A stretch of DNA of 64,000 nucleotides from Kitasatospora atroaurantiaca (GCF_007828955.1 NZ_VIVR01000001.1:2170001-2234000), one strand, 5' to 3'; shown: positions 50,179 through 58,337, counted from the first letter of the stretch. The notes: generated by a model not told the origin, from the sequence alone. Program-made: numbers and translations.

Positions 50179-50543
50179 TCCTGCACGGCCAGCTTCGCCA
50201 GGTGGATCCGGTCCAACAGCTCGACGGCCGGGTCCTGACTCACCCAGTTGGTCAGCGCGGCCACCTCCAGCTGCTCCCCGTGCACACGCTCGGCCTCGAC
50301 CAGCCAGGCGTACAGCTCAGCCCGATCCGGAGCCTGCGGCGGCTTCAGACCGGCGAGGAACGGATGCTGCTGGACGAGCGCCGCCTCGCACTCGTCACTG
50401 GCGCGGAGCATCTGCCAGATCTCCAGGCGGTCGCCGGTCATCCAGTTCAGCAGGTCCGCGACTCCGTCCATGCGGCGCCGGGAGAGGAGCTTCTCGGTGG
50501 TGACGGACAGGATGTCGGCGAGGGGGAACACGCGGGTCGTCAT
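50169..50543 (-). CDS. Hypothetical protein coupled to 49213
   Basis: About 124 residues from ATG 50543. A purely helical protein with a central GVADLLNWMTGDRLEIWQML and LTNWVSQDPAVELLDRIHLA. Overlaps the downstream start by ten bases. The pair probably works together; function unknown. Confidence 0.6.
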   Translation of the reverse strand: MTTRVFPLADILSVTTEKLLSRRRMDGVADLLNWMTGDRLEIWQMLRASDECEAALVQQHPFLAGLKPPQAPDRAELYAWLVEAERVHGEQLEVAALTNWVSQDPAVELLDRIHLAKLAVQECP

Positions 50544-50654
50544 GCAGTCGATCCTTCCAGGGTGGGGGTCAGTCGGGGGACGGTTTCCCAGCGCCTGTGC
50601 TCGGTCCACTTCGAAGCGCTCGCGGGCGGTCCGAACGCTCACGCGTGTCCCTGT

Positions 50655-51014
50655 TCAGTCGACGGGGAAGGCGAGTTGGCCGGCTGCTGCGAGCGCTGCG
50701 GCGCGGGTCCGGGCTGCCGTTTCGCGGTGGTGGTCGCGGTCGTAGTGCAGGTGGCAGCCCTGGCACATGGCGCGGAGGTTGGCGGGGTCGCAGTTCTCGG
50801 GGGTGTGGTCGAGGTGCGCGACGGTGAGCACCACCCGGGAGCCGGTGCCGTACGCGTCGCCGCCGTTGAGGTTCGGGCAGCGGCCGGTGTGCGTACCGCG
50901 TCCGCATTCTCCGAGGCACTCGCAGCGGCCCGCCGCACGTTCGAACCGGATGCGGTGGCTGATGGCCGGCCAGTCAGCCGGGTAGCGGCTACGGTTCTCG
51001 GGGCGAATCGGCAT
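50655..51014 (-). CDS. HNH endonuclease
   Basis: About 119 residues from ATG 51014. Zinc-binding cysteines (CECLGECGRG...CPN and CQGCHLHYD) bracket the HNH motif (VLTVAHLDHTPENCDPANLR). Single-domain size is typical of phage HNH proteins that act with terminase, but no terminase is next to it. Its start lies inside the short ORF at 50989. Confidence 0.85.
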   Translation of the reverse strand: MPIRPENRSRYPADWPAISHRIRFERAAGRCECLGECGRGTHTGRCPNLNGGDAYGTGSRVVLTVAHLDHTPENCDPANLRAMCQGCHLHYDRDHHRETAARTRAAALAAAGQLAFPVD

Positions 51015-51108
51015 CGGGCTCTCCGGTGGACATGGTGGCGGCGAAGAGGTCAAACTGCTGGGCGCCTCCCAGCTCGACCGGGGCGATCTCACAGCCCGCC
51101 GGGGACAT
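50989..51108 (-). CDS. Short ORF with clamp-like QFDLF motif
   Basis: 39 codons, ATG overlapping the stop of 51089 by 20 bases and covering the start of the HNH gene. The core VELGGAQQFDLFAATMSTGE contains QFDLF, one residue from the clamp consensus and similar to QLDLFAA in the protein at 32901. Confidence 0.45.
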   Translation of the reverse strand: MSPAGCEIAPVELGGAQQFDLFAATMSTGEPDADSPREP

Positions 51109-51388
51109 GGCAGCCGCACGGGCACTGCCACCGGCAGTCCCGGCCGGTCAACCACAGCGCGGGCCGGCCGGGAACGGGGGTCTCGCCGTCGGTCCGGCAG
51201 ACGACAGCTGCGGGAACGGGCCGGCCGGTGGTGTGGCACCTGTTGTGTCGGCCGTGCTCGCAGTGGCCGGAGGCGCCCCACCGGCAGGCGCAGGCGGTGT
51301 AGACCTCGGGGACCTCGGCGTAGGTCTCGCGCATGCCCTGGGTCCACGAGTGCTGGCGGATCCAGGCGGCGTCAGCGGTAGTGAGCAC
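51089..51388 (-). CDS. DUF6248-like protein
   Basis: About 99 residues from GTG 51388, with GGAAGGGA upstream. WIRQHSWTQGMRETYAEVPE followed by a CACRWGASGHCEHGRHNRC cluster resembles DUF6248, a Streptomyces family sometimes found near biosynthetic genes. C-terminal CRWQCPCGCH adds a second metal site. Function unknown. Confidence 0.6.
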   Translation of the reverse strand: MLTTADAAWIRQHSWTQGMRETYAEVPEVYTACACRWGASGHCEHGRHNRCHTTGRPVPAAVVCRTDGETPVPGRPALWLTGRDCRWQCPCGCHVPGGL

Positions 51389-51408
51389 CGGCGGGTCCCT
51401 TCCGGGTG

Positions 51409-51661
51409 TCAGGCAGACGGGGAAGCGGCGAGGATGGATCGGACGACCGCGCGGTAACGGCGGGCCTTGGCGACGGTCGGCTCGTCCCAGCCGTGCAGTT
51501 GGGCCGTCTCCTCCATCGCGCTGTGGGTGCAGATATCGTCGTGCTCGGTCTGCTCGCAGTCCCAGCTGCAAATCACGGCCCACAGCCAGGCGTCGGCGGA
51601 GTAGGCGGCCCAGTCCCGGGAGCTGGTGGCGAGGATGCGGCCGAAGCCTTCGAAGATCCGG
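51409..51661 (-). pseudogene. Out-of-frame 3' part of the mosaic cassette gene
   Basis: The frame from about 51661 to the stop at 51409 encodes a coherent C-terminal segment (GFGRILATSSRDWAAYSADA; LWAVICSWDCEQTEHDDICT; ending SILAASPSA) but has no start codon of its own. It adjoins the conserved 39-base block at 51662-51700, and continuity with the ORF at 51573 requires one frameshift. Confidence 0.6.
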
Positions 51662-52385
51662 CGACGGTGGCGAGTTCGGCACGGACCCGGCCCAACTCGG
51701 CGGCCAATCGATCGCGGGCCTGCTCGGCGTGGTGCTCGGGGGTGAATACCTCGGCGCCGTGCCTGGCGGCGGTCTCGCAAGGCCACTGGGTGACCCAGCC
51801 GTCGCCCCAGCAGACCGCGCACAGCCACGCGTTCGGGGTGGCGTTGCCCTCCCAGACCGGGGTGTGGAAGCGGGCGGGCAGGGCGGCCTTCTGCTCGTCG
51901 GTGAGCTCGCCCAGTTCCTCGTGGCCCGGGGCGTCCGGCGCGGGGAGCAGCGTGGCGCGCTGGACACACTCGGGGTGGCTGGCGGGCCGGCCGTTGTCGG
52001 CGTGCTGGCGACAGGTCCCGCAGGCGTTCGGCTCCAGGTGCAGCGGGGTGGTGGTCATCTCAGCCCCCAGGGGAGACGAAGCGGCGGCCTTGGCGAGGTT
52101 CTGGATGACGGCGCGGATCGTGGCCGCCGTGTGCCGATGCGGGGCCTTCGCCACGCCCTCGGCGATGTACAGCCATGCGCCGGCCCCCTGGGACTCCAGG
52201 TACTTGACCGCCGCTGGCAGGCAGGTGCTGCCTTCGTCGGCGCAGACGTGGCCGCCACGGATCCAGGGGAGCTTGACAGAGGCGCCTTCGATCGGGTCGT
52301 GGCAGATACCGCACTCGGTGTCGGTGTCCTCGGGGTGTCCGTTTCCGGACCAGTCGTATTCGGGAACGTCGAGGATGATCTTCAT
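51573..52385 (-). CDS. Mosaic of two fused cassette genes
   Basis: 270 codons from ATG 52385. Module 1 (residues 1-109) begins MKIILDVPEYDWSGNG, has CGICHDP and VCADEGSTC metal ligands and ends SPLGAE. Module 2 begins at M110 with MTTTPLHLEPNACGTCRQHA, at the same junction that elsewhere separates two genes, so this is a read-through fusion. It continues to AELGRVRAELATV (codons 51662-51700), and then runs into unnatural sequence. The true C-terminus is in another frame (51409). Confidence 0.55.
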   Translation of the reverse strand: MKIILDVPEYDWSGNGHPEDTDTECGICHDPIEGASVKLPWIRGGHVCADEGSTCLPAAVKYLESQGAGAWLYIAEGVAKAPHRHTAATIRAVIQNLAKAAASSPLGAEMTTTPLHLEPNACGTCRQHADNGRPASHPECVQRATLLPAPDAPGHEELGELTDEQKAALPARFHTPVWEGNATPNAWLCAVCWGDGWVTQWPCETAARHGAEVFTPEHHAEQARDRLAAELGRVRAELATVAGSSKASAASSPPAPGTGPPTPPTPGCGP

Positions 52386-52394
52386 GGCGGCCTC

Positions 52395-52622
52395 TCAGAC
52401 AGACGGGGAGGAGGCGGGGGTGGGCTGGCTTTCGAACTGCCGCATGACTCGGACGGAACGGCCGGCGCGGAGCCAGCAGTATGAGCAGGGTTCGGTGGCC
52501 TCGATCTGCTCATGCATGTGCATCGACTCGTTGTAGTGCAGGTTCTCGGCAACAGCGCGGACCATGTCCTGCGCGTTGGGGCCGGCGAACTCGTTGGCGA
52601 TGCGCTCGTAGTCATAGGCCAT
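52395..52622 (-). CDS. Small cassette protein ending SPSV
   Basis: 75 residues: YDYERIANEFAGPNAQDMVR then CSYCWLRAG and a C-terminus PASSPSV. The stop is followed within nine bases by the ATG of the downstream fused gene, with the repeated junction GTCTGTCTGAGAGGCCGCCA. Confidence 0.6.
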   Translation of the reverse strand: MAYDYERIANEFAGPNAQDMVRAVAENLHYNESMHMHEQIEATEPCSYCWLRAGRSVRVMRQFESQPTPASSPSV

Positions 52623-52625
52623 GGG

Positions 52626-53108
52626 TCAGTCCTCCAACGCGGTCGGGGCGGGGTTCGCGAGTTCGAGCAGGACGTCCGCGTGACAGGCAGCTGTTGGCGG
52701 ACACCAGCACATGAGGTCCCGCCCGGCGAGCTCGCGGGACACGTCCTCCGCGGTGAGCCACGGAAGCCCGGTCCCATGCCAGACGTGGACCTTGTCGGTC
52801 GGGGCGGTGAGTGCCTGCCGGTACATCTCGACGCACTCGGCGCGGGTCATGTGGCGGACGAAGTGATGGGTAGTGCGCCCGTCCGGGTGGCAGTAGGCGT
52901 GGTGCATCTTCGGAGCCTTGATGCGGCCCTCGTGCTCCCAGGGCGCTCCGTCAAGGGCGGGAACGCGGGCGAGCGCGCTGGGGGTGCGGTAGGCCCAGGG
53001 GTTGCCCCACTTCGTGCCACGGCCGACGTACACCACTCCTTCAGGGGCACGCCAACCCTTGACTCGGCGGCGCTGGATGCGATGGGGCTCCGGCAGGGTG
53101 ATGGTCAT
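52626..53108 (-). CDS. DUF4326 protein
   Basis: 160 residues. The opening PHRIQRRRVKGWRAPEGVVY followed by VGRGTKWGNPWAY is the DUF4326 signature; the end has DLMCWCPPTAACHADVLLEL, the expected cysteine pair. A widespread phage and plasmid protein of unknown function. ATG overlaps the upstream stop. Confidence 0.85.
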   Translation of the reverse strand: MTITLPEPHRIQRRRVKGWRAPEGVVYVGRGTKWGNPWAYRTPSALARVPALDGAPWEHEGRIKAPKMHHAYCHPDGRTTHHFVRHMTRAECVEMYRQALTAPTDKVHVWHGTGLPWLTAEDVSRELAGRDLMCWCPPTAACHADVLLELANPAPTALED

Positions 53109-53617
53109 CGGGCACTCTTCAGGGCTTCAGCCGCAGTGCAGTTCTCGGTATGGGCGGTCAGTAGGAGCCCTGGCCCGTAGGGGCGTTCCTTGCATTCCTG
53201 GCACTGCGGTGCCGGGCCGGCCGGGCCCTGGTTGCCGTGGATGTCGTGCTGCAGCTCGTGCGGGTGAGGCGGGCGCACCTCGTGCCAGCCGTCAATGGCC
53301 GGTTCGCCGGAGGGGATCCGCTCGTACCAGGAGCCGTCATTCCGCACAGCCTTGACAGCCTCGTCGGCGGAGTCGGCCTCGACCCAGATGATGCGCCGCT
53401 CGGTCACCTCGATGACGACGGGGTACTCGTCCTGCTCGTAGTAGTAGTGGTGGGGGTGGGTGCGGGCGGCGTGGTCGCGGAGGTGCTCGGCGAGCTGCTC
53501 AATGGCATTGCGGTCGAGGCGGTCACCGGGGCTGAGCTCGTGGATTTCGAAGAGCTCGTTGAGGTCCTCGGCCAGGCGCGGGTCCATGCCGGTCTCTGGC
53601 TGCGGGGTGGTGGTCAT
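53105..53617 (-). CDS. MTTTP-type cassette protein
   Basis: 170 residues beginning MTTTPQPETGMDPRLAEDLN. A central HPHHYYYEQDEYPVVIEVTE and IIWVEADSADEAVKAVRNDG; a C-terminal CQECKERPYGPG...C. The start is preceded by GTCTGTCTGAGAGGCCGCCA, shared with the gene at 51573. Confidence 0.62.
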   Translation of the reverse strand: MTTTPQPETGMDPRLAEDLNELFEIHELSPGDRLDRNAIEQLAEHLRDHAARTHPHHYYYEQDEYPVVIEVTERRIIWVEADSADEAVKAVRNDGSWYERIPSGEPAIDGWHEVRPPHPHELQHDIHGNQGPAGPAPQCQECKERPYGPGLLLTAHTENCTAAEALKSAR

Positions 53618-53626
53618 GGCGGCCTC

Positions 53627-53965
53627 TCAGACAGACGGGGAGGTGGCGAGGGCGGCGAGGCTGCGTACCGATCGGGCAGCCTCGCGGACCATGTCGGCGG
53701 AGCCGGGCCCGATTCCCGAGGCCCGGCCATAGTGCGCAGCAACCTGGGCCTCGGTCTCATCCGCGATGCGCTCCAGATGCACAGCGGCTTCGGTGAGGAC
53801 CTGGTCGCGGCGACCGGCGAGCTGTGCGCGGAGCCGGCGGATCTCAGCGGCCAGCGCGAGCACGTCGTCCGCACTGGGGTGGGCCGGGCACGACCGGCTG
53901 CTGCGGCGCGCCAGGTAGTACTCGTGCCGGGCCTCGATCGCGTCGAGGTCGAGGGGCTGGGTCAT
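53627..53965 (-). CDS. Helical cassette protein ending SPSV
   Basis: 112 residues, nearly all helix (LALAAEIRRLRAQLAGRRDQ; AAVHLERIADETEAQVAAHY), ending LAALATSPSV. The C-terminal SPSV and downstream junction are shared with 52395. Function unknown. Confidence 0.58.
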   Translation of the reverse strand: MTQPLDLDAIEARHEYYLARRSSRSCPAHPSADDVLALAAEIRRLRAQLAGRRDQVLTEAAVHLERIADETEAQVAAHYGRASGIGPGSADMVREAARSVRSLAALATSPSV

Positions 53966-54036
53966 TGGGTGCTCCTTGTAGTTGGGCTGGCTTGGCGTTG
54001 CGGCCGGTCAGGCGTTGACCAGGTCATCCAGGTCGT

Positions 54037-54354
54037 TCACGTCGGGCTGGTGCCGTCCGGGCCGGTCAGCGACCAGTGCGCCTTCATCCCGGCGATGTGC
54101 TGGCGGATGGCGAAGGCCTGTTCCAGCCCATTGAGCAACTCGTCGGTCTCGGTGAGGAGCTCGTCGATCTCCTGCTCGCGCTCCGGGGTGAGGTGCTGGA
54201 TGTCGGGGGCCTTGCCAGAGCCGGGGCAGCTCGGCGTCCGGTACCCGACCTGGGCAGCCCCGTACCCGGTGTGGTTCCAGACGGTGCCGTTCACGCGGAG
54301 ACGGAAGGGGCGCTTGCAGACGGGGCAGAAACCGGTCGGTTGGGACTGGCTCAT
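54037..54354 (-). CDS. CPGSG-type zinc-ribbon protein with helical tail
   Basis: About 105 residues from ATG 54354. CPVCKRPFRLRVNGTVWNHT ... CPGSGKAPD is the same zinc-ribbon-like motif as in 23715 and 31722, followed by an acidic coiled coil (EREQEIDELLTETDELLNGL). Overlaps the preceding stop by four bases. Confidence 0.65.
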   Translation of the reverse strand: MSQSQPTGFCPVCKRPFRLRVNGTVWNHTGYGAAQVGYRTPSCPGSGKAPDIQHLTPEREQEIDELLTETDELLNGLEQAFAIRQHIAGMKAHWSLTGPDGTSPT

Positions 54355-54800
54355 GCGCTGGTGCTCGCCTTCTCGTAACTGCCGTGGTGGGCGCGGGTCA
54401 CGTGGCCATGCAGCTCGGCTTCGGCCGACCCGTCGTCGACGTGCCAGACGGAGGTCCGCCAGCCGCACACGGGGCAGGTGCGGGAGACCTTCGCACTGGG
54501 CACATCGACGGGGCGCGAAGAACCGTGCGGGTTGAGCTCGGAGAAGTAACCGGTGCAGTCGCCGGCCTCGCACTCGTACGGGTCGGCGTCGGGCTCGTCG
54601 CAGCGGCACACCGGGCTCTGGTGGCGGGCGCTGGCTTTGGCGTGGCCCAATGCGGCAGTGAGCGCGGCGGCCTGGGTGCTGGCGTGGCCGACGGTGGGAA
54701 TGCCGGGGCAGATCCGGCAGTCCCAGAACCACAGGCGGGTGGTGTCGTCCCACGCAATGCCGAGGGGTTTCGTCTGACCCTTGAGGCGGCGGTAGGTCAT
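54351..54800 (-). CDS. Multi-cysteine hypothetical protein
   Basis: 149 residues. WFWDCRICPGIPTVGHASTQ, CRCDEPDADPYECEAGDCTG and CPVCGWRTSVWHVDDGSAEA give three cysteine clusters, with a C2H2-like end (HGHVTRAHH). Likely zinc-binding; function unknown. The 75 bases after it, before 54876, hold only a short remnant (VTCPHCRAAPPEG) of a phage zinc finger. Confidence 0.6.
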   Translation of the reverse strand: MTYRRLKGQTKPLGIAWDDTTRLWFWDCRICPGIPTVGHASTQAAALTAALGHAKASARHQSPVCRCDEPDADPYECEAGDCTGYFSELNPHGSSRPVDVPSAKVSRTCPVCGWRTSVWHVDDGSAEAELHGHVTRAHHGSYEKASTSA

Positions 54801-54875
54801 GGTGTGGCTCCTTCGGGTGGTGCGGCCCGGCAGTGCGGGCAGGTCACGAACAGCCGGGCCGTTCTGGGGGTGGGG

Positions 54876-55454
54876 TCAGCGCTCGATGTGCGACTGAAGG
54901 GCCTGGGCGATCCTCATGGCACGCGAGGCTTCGGCCACCACGTGGCGCAGGTCGGCGGCCGCCACGCTCTCGGCGTACTCGATGTCGTAGACCCCGTTGC
55001 TGGCCAGGCGGTCGATCAGGCCCTCGGCCTCACGGATGCTCATCAGGGCCTCGCCGATGGCGCCGCCGAGTTCGCCGCGCAGCACCTCGATCTGCTCGTC
55101 GTTCCGGACCACGGTCTCGGCCTCGTCGAACAGCTTGTAGGAGCGCTCCTGGTCTCCGAGCTGTGCGGCGAGGCGGTCGCTGATCTGCTGGCGCTCGTTG
55201 GCGGGGGTGGCGTTGAGCAAGGCGATCAGATCGGAGAGGTCGGTAGGGATCTGATTGGTGGCCACGGTGTCCTCCGGGGTGGTGGGGCCAGCATCGGCCT
55301 TGTCGCGGCACTCCTCGGAGCAGTACGCCACGGGGTTGCTGTCCATGTAGTCGCGGTCGATGCGCCCGTAGCTGTCCTTCGGGGCGTCCTTGCCGTACCA
55401 GTTGCAGAAGTTCGTCTCTCCGCAGGTGCCGCACTCGGCGATGTTCTGGGCCAC
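54876..55454 (-). CDS. Zinc-finger and coiled-coil protein
   Basis: 192 residues from GTG 55454. An N-terminal CGTCGETNFCNWYG and YCSEECRDKADAG (two-site ribbon similar to MYND-type spacing) followed by helical regions (TPANERQQISDRLAAQLGDQ). No family recognised. Confidence 0.6.
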   Translation of the reverse strand: MAQNIAECGTCGETNFCNWYGKDAPKDSYGRIDRDYMDSNPVAYCSEECRDKADAGPTTPEDTVATNQIPTDLSDLIALLNATPANERQQISDRLAAQLGDQERSYKLFDEAETVVRNDEQIEVLRGELGGAIGEALMSIREAEGLIDRLASNGVYDIEYAESVAAADLRHVVAEASRAMRIAQALQSHIER

Positions 55455-55553
55455 TTCCGTCTCCGATCGGTGGTGGTGCGAAGGTTGGTGGGCTGAGGGC
55501 GGGTCAGCGGGCGTAGGCGAAGGTGAAGCCGCCGGCGGTGTCGGGCTGGCCCT

Positions 55554-55695
55554 CTACGAGCTCAGGCAGTCCTTGCAGGTCCGGTCGCCGTTGTGATCCG
55601 GGTCAGCTCGTCTGCCTCGTACTCCTCAAGGCAGTGCTCGCAAACGGTGCGGGCGCGCTCAACGGTCGCGGCCGGGGTTCGAGGCGAACGTTCAT
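55554..55695 (-). pseudogene. Decayed zinc-ribbon gene
   Basis: From ATG 55695 the reading frame is MNVRLEPRP, then protein-like sequence continues in other frames: ARTVCEHCLEEYEADELTR, and NGDRTCKDCLSS followed by a stop at 55554. CxxC pairs in two different frames suggest a small ribbon protein with frameshifts. It occupies most of the 55455-55778 gap, in which I see nothing else. Confidence 0.4.
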
Positions 55696-55778
55696 CGGGC
55701 CGCCGCCCGCAGGAATCGCGACGGCGAGACGAACACGCCCGCGCTGCTTGCCGCTGGGCGTTGATGGCCGGTTCTCCT

Positions 55779-56255
55779 TCAGTCGGCGGGGCGGATGATC
55801 TTCTGGACGGCTTCGACCTCTGCGGCGAGCGCGGCCCGGGCGTCCTGGAGCTTCTGCCGGGCGGTGTGCAGGGCGGCGCGCGAATGCACGGCGGCCTGGG
55901 CGCGGCGGTCGGCCAGTTCTGTGAGGCGGGCGACCTGGCGCTCCAGGTTCTCGACCTGTGAGGCGCGGATGACCGCCTTGGGCCTGTGCGGGGCCGACTG
56001 TCGGCCCCCGCCGCGTCGCGGCTTGTTCAGCTGCTGCTGGGCGAAGGCGAGGAACTCCTCGCGGACGACGAACTTGCTGCGCTTGCGCAGTGATCCGGTG
56101 AGCAGGACGATCCGCGGGAAGTTGGCGTGGCGTGCCGCCCAGTTGGATACCGTCGAGCGGGTTACCCCGACGAGGTCTGCGGCTGCAGCTAGTTGGATCA
56201 GTTCGGACTCGCGTCCCTTGAATTCCGGGCGCAGCCATGTTGTGGCGGTGTCCAT
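55779..56255 (-). CDS. HTH and coiled-coil DNA-binding protein
   Basis: 158 residues. HTH at about 20-45 (LAAAADLVGVTRSTVSNWAA, then RHANFP), a basic region, and a coiled-coil tail (SQVENLERQVARLTELADRR). The HTH resembles phage excisionase or MerR-like binding. A perfect 11-base inverted repeat lies just upstream (56267-56296), suggesting autoregulation. Confidence 0.7.
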   Translation of the reverse strand: MDTATTWLRPEFKGRESELIQLAAAADLVGVTRSTVSNWAARHANFPRIVLLTGSLRKRSKFVVREEFLAFAQQQLNKPRRGGGRQSAPHRPKAVIRASQVENLERQVARLTELADRRAQAAVHSRAALHTARQKLQDARAALAAEVEAVQKIIRPAD

Positions 56256-56266
56256 CGAGCTCCCAT

Positions 56267-56296
56267 GTTAATTGCTGCGCTCTGACAGCAATTAAC
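56267..56296. promoter_or_regulatory. Inverted repeat operator of the 55779 gene
   Basis: Perfect 11-base arms GTTAATTGCTG (56267-56277) and CAGCAATTAAC (56286-56296) around an 8-base spacer, 11 bases upstream of the start codon. AT-rich in GC-rich surroundings; likely operator for the HTH protein it precedes. Confidence 0.7.
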
Positions 56297-56403
56297 GTAG
56301 CTACATCGACTTGCAGCGTCAAGGCGCGCACGTCCCGCGATCCGCTCGCCGATTGAAAACAGAGAGCCCAAGGACCCTCCAGCGCCGGGCCCGGAAACTG
56401 CTG

Positions 56404-56434
56404 AGGCGCCCCACCGCGATGCAGTGGGGCGCCT
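56404..56434. terminator. Terminator of the XRE regulator gene
   Basis: Arms AGGCGCCCCAC (56404-56414) and GTGGGGCGCCT (56424-56434) around a 9-base loop, after the stop of the minus-strand gene ending at 56483. Confidence 0.75.
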
Positions 56435-56482
56435 GCTGACCTGCTCGTCGGCGGCGCGTCGCGGGCGCAGTGTCTAGCCTGC

Positions 56483-57829
56483 CTACGCGACACCGGTGCG
56501 CTGTGCGAACTCCTTCAACCCGGGCAACGCCACCGGTCCGTACAGCAGGCCAGCCGTCATCGCCCGGAGCGCCGGCCTGCGCACCTCCTCCGGTGCCGCG
56601 TGCTCCACCAGCCTCAAGGCGGCGAACGTCCTGCGGTGATCCCCCAGCTGGTGCCACATCCTTGCCGCGTCCGTACCCAGCCGGGCCCGGCGTTCAGCGG
56701 TCGGCAGCAGCGCCGGGTCAATTCGGGCGGCGTAGCGCACGGCCTCGTCCGGCGTGCCGAGTGCGTTGTGCACGCCGATCCAGTACAGGTCGGCTTGCGC
56801 CGCCGTTGCGTCCACCGTGAACAGGACACTTCCCGGGCCGTCGGCCGGCACCTGCTCCACGGCGTCCTGCGCCCCGCGCATCAGGTCCAGCGCGTCACCG
56901 CGGCGGCCGTTGCACGCCGCGGTGTACGCGGCCGTCATCAGCAACGTGGCCTCCACTGCGCGAGGCGCCCTGCCGCGTTGCTCCCCGAGTGCCGATGCGG
57001 TGTCGCGCAGCAGGTCGACCGCCGCACCGGCGCGGCCTGCACGGCGCATCGTGATCGCCAGCACGCGGGCTGCCTCCCCGATCACCACCGGGTCACCGGA
57101 CGCCCGCGCCGCGGTCAACGCCCGGTCAGCGGTAGCCCACGCCACATCGGAGTGCTGCTTCACCGCGAGCTCCGTAGCCAGCACGTAGCCGCGTGCAACC
57201 GCCATCTGAGCCTGTTCCCGGGCCAGCCCCGATGCGGCGTCACGCGACGCCTCAGCGGCGGCCAAGAGCCCCGGCAGCGCCTCACCCAGCGCTCTGTAAC
57301 GCGCGGCGGAGAAGTCTGCGCGGGCGGCAGCGAGCGTCCCCGACAGCTGGCCCGGCGGAACAGGCTCCGCGCTCAGCGGCTGGAACAGCGCCCGCTCCAG
57401 CGGCGCAACTGGATCAGCCGGGACCGCGGCCTGCACAGGCACAGCAGAGGCCGGAGAGGCGACCAACGCCGCGCCGACACCCACCACGCCGGCGAGTAGT
57501 TCCCTGCGTCGCACCGCATCCTCCTGACCGACCATCACCGTGCCCGCCACCCTAGCCGCCGGCCCTTGCGCCCCGGCAGCCCCGCGCAGTACAGGTCGCC
57601 CCACCGGGTGAGACGCCACACCCAACTCCTCCGGTGCGATGCGCAGCACCTCAGCGACACGTAACAGCGTCTCCGGCGCCAGCCGCAACCGGCCCCCCTC
57701 GACGCGGCTGATCGCCGACGAGGAGTACCCGCACAGCTCGCCCAGCTGCGCCTGCGTCATCCGGGCCGCAGCCCGGGCCCCACGGATCACAGAGCCCACC
57801 TCACGCGCGTGCACGGTCGGCGCAGCCAA
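56483..57829 (-). CDS. XRE regulator with TPR-like sensor domain
   Basis: 448 residues from TTG 57829. The XRE domain is at residues 10-65 (VIRGARAAARMTQAQLGELC, GYSSSAISRVEGG). A Pro/Ala linker follows, then a helical repeat region (TPR-like) to the C-terminus, including YWIGVHNALGTPDEAVRYAA. This architecture is that of streptomycete regulators linked to specialised metabolism. It is divergent from the FxLD precursor, so it probably controls the cluster. An alternative start is GTG 57814. Confidence 0.82.
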   Translation of the reverse strand: MAAPTVHAREVGSVIRGARAAARMTQAQLGELCGYSSSAISRVEGGRLRLAPETLLRVAEVLRIAPEELGVASHPVGRPVLRGAAGAQGPAARVAGTVMVGQEDAVRRRELLAGVVGVGAALVASPASAVPVQAAVPADPVAPLERALFQPLSAEPVPPGQLSGTLAAARADFSAARYRALGEALPGLLAAAEASRDAASGLAREQAQMAVARGYVLATELAVKQHSDVAWATADRALTAARASGDPVVIGEAARVLAITMRRAGRAGAAVDLLRDTASALGEQRGRAPRAVEATLLMTAAYTAACNGRRGDALDLMRGAQDAVEQVPADGPGSVLFTVDATAAQADLYWIGVHNALGTPDEAVRYAARIDPALLPTAERRARLGTDAARMWHQLGDHRRTFAALRLVEHAAPEEVRRPALRAMTAGLLYGPVALPGLKEFAQRTGVA

Positions 57830-58175
57830 AGGACACCCCTCAACTCGACGGACCGGTCACGCTACTGCTGGACGTGACTGGCCGACAGAGCGCGCACAGC
57901 GCATGCCAGGAGCGCACGTCCTGTGCGAGCTCACGCCGACTCCCTACCGGCTGCCGCCCGCCGGCGGTTCCCTGAAGACGCACCGACAGTCCGTCGGCGA
58001 AAGCTCGGCGTCATGTGTCCTGTCAGGTTGTCTCGGGGCTTTGCGTCTCAGCAGACACCGGCCAGTCGCAGGACCCCGTGTGTCGTGCTGGCCAGGCCAG
58101 AGGCCGGCCCCCCGACTCCTCCCCGACAGCGGGGAGGTGGCACCGAACCCGTACCGACCCAGAAGGAGTACCGAC
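57830..58175. promoter_or_regulatory. Divergent promoter region of the lanthipeptide cluster
   Basis: 346 bases between the XRE regulator and the precursor gene with no supported gene. GC-rich, with several short GGCCAG/CTGGCC repeats around 58072-58100. It should hold both promoters; I cannot assign specific operator sites. Confidence 0.5.
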
Positions 58176-58337
58176 ATGGCGAACACCGTGCTCACGCAGG
58201 ACGCGCTGGAGGCCGACCCGTTCGACCTCGACGTGACGGTCACCACCGAGTTCGGCGGCGACCGCATGCCGAAGGCGTGCGGCACCTCGGACGGATGCGC
58301 CCCGACCTGCGCGTCTTCCTGCGCCAGTGCCGTCTGA
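58176..58337 (+). CDS. FxLD-family lanthipeptide precursor
   Basis: A 53-residue ribosomal peptide. The leader contains the family-defining PFDLDV (FxLD) motif at residues 15-20. The C-terminal core is Gly/Cys/Ser/Thr-rich: after FGGDRMPK come ACGTSDGCAPTCASSCASAV, with four cysteines and six Ser/Thr available for thioether rings. An Asp-Gly step (TSDGC) is a possible target of the O-methyltransferase at 62647. RBS AGAAGGAG lies 8 bases before the ATG. The product is not predicted further. Confidence 0.92.
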   Translation: MANTVLTQDALEADPFDLDVTVTTEFGGDRMPKACGTSDGCAPTCASSCASAV

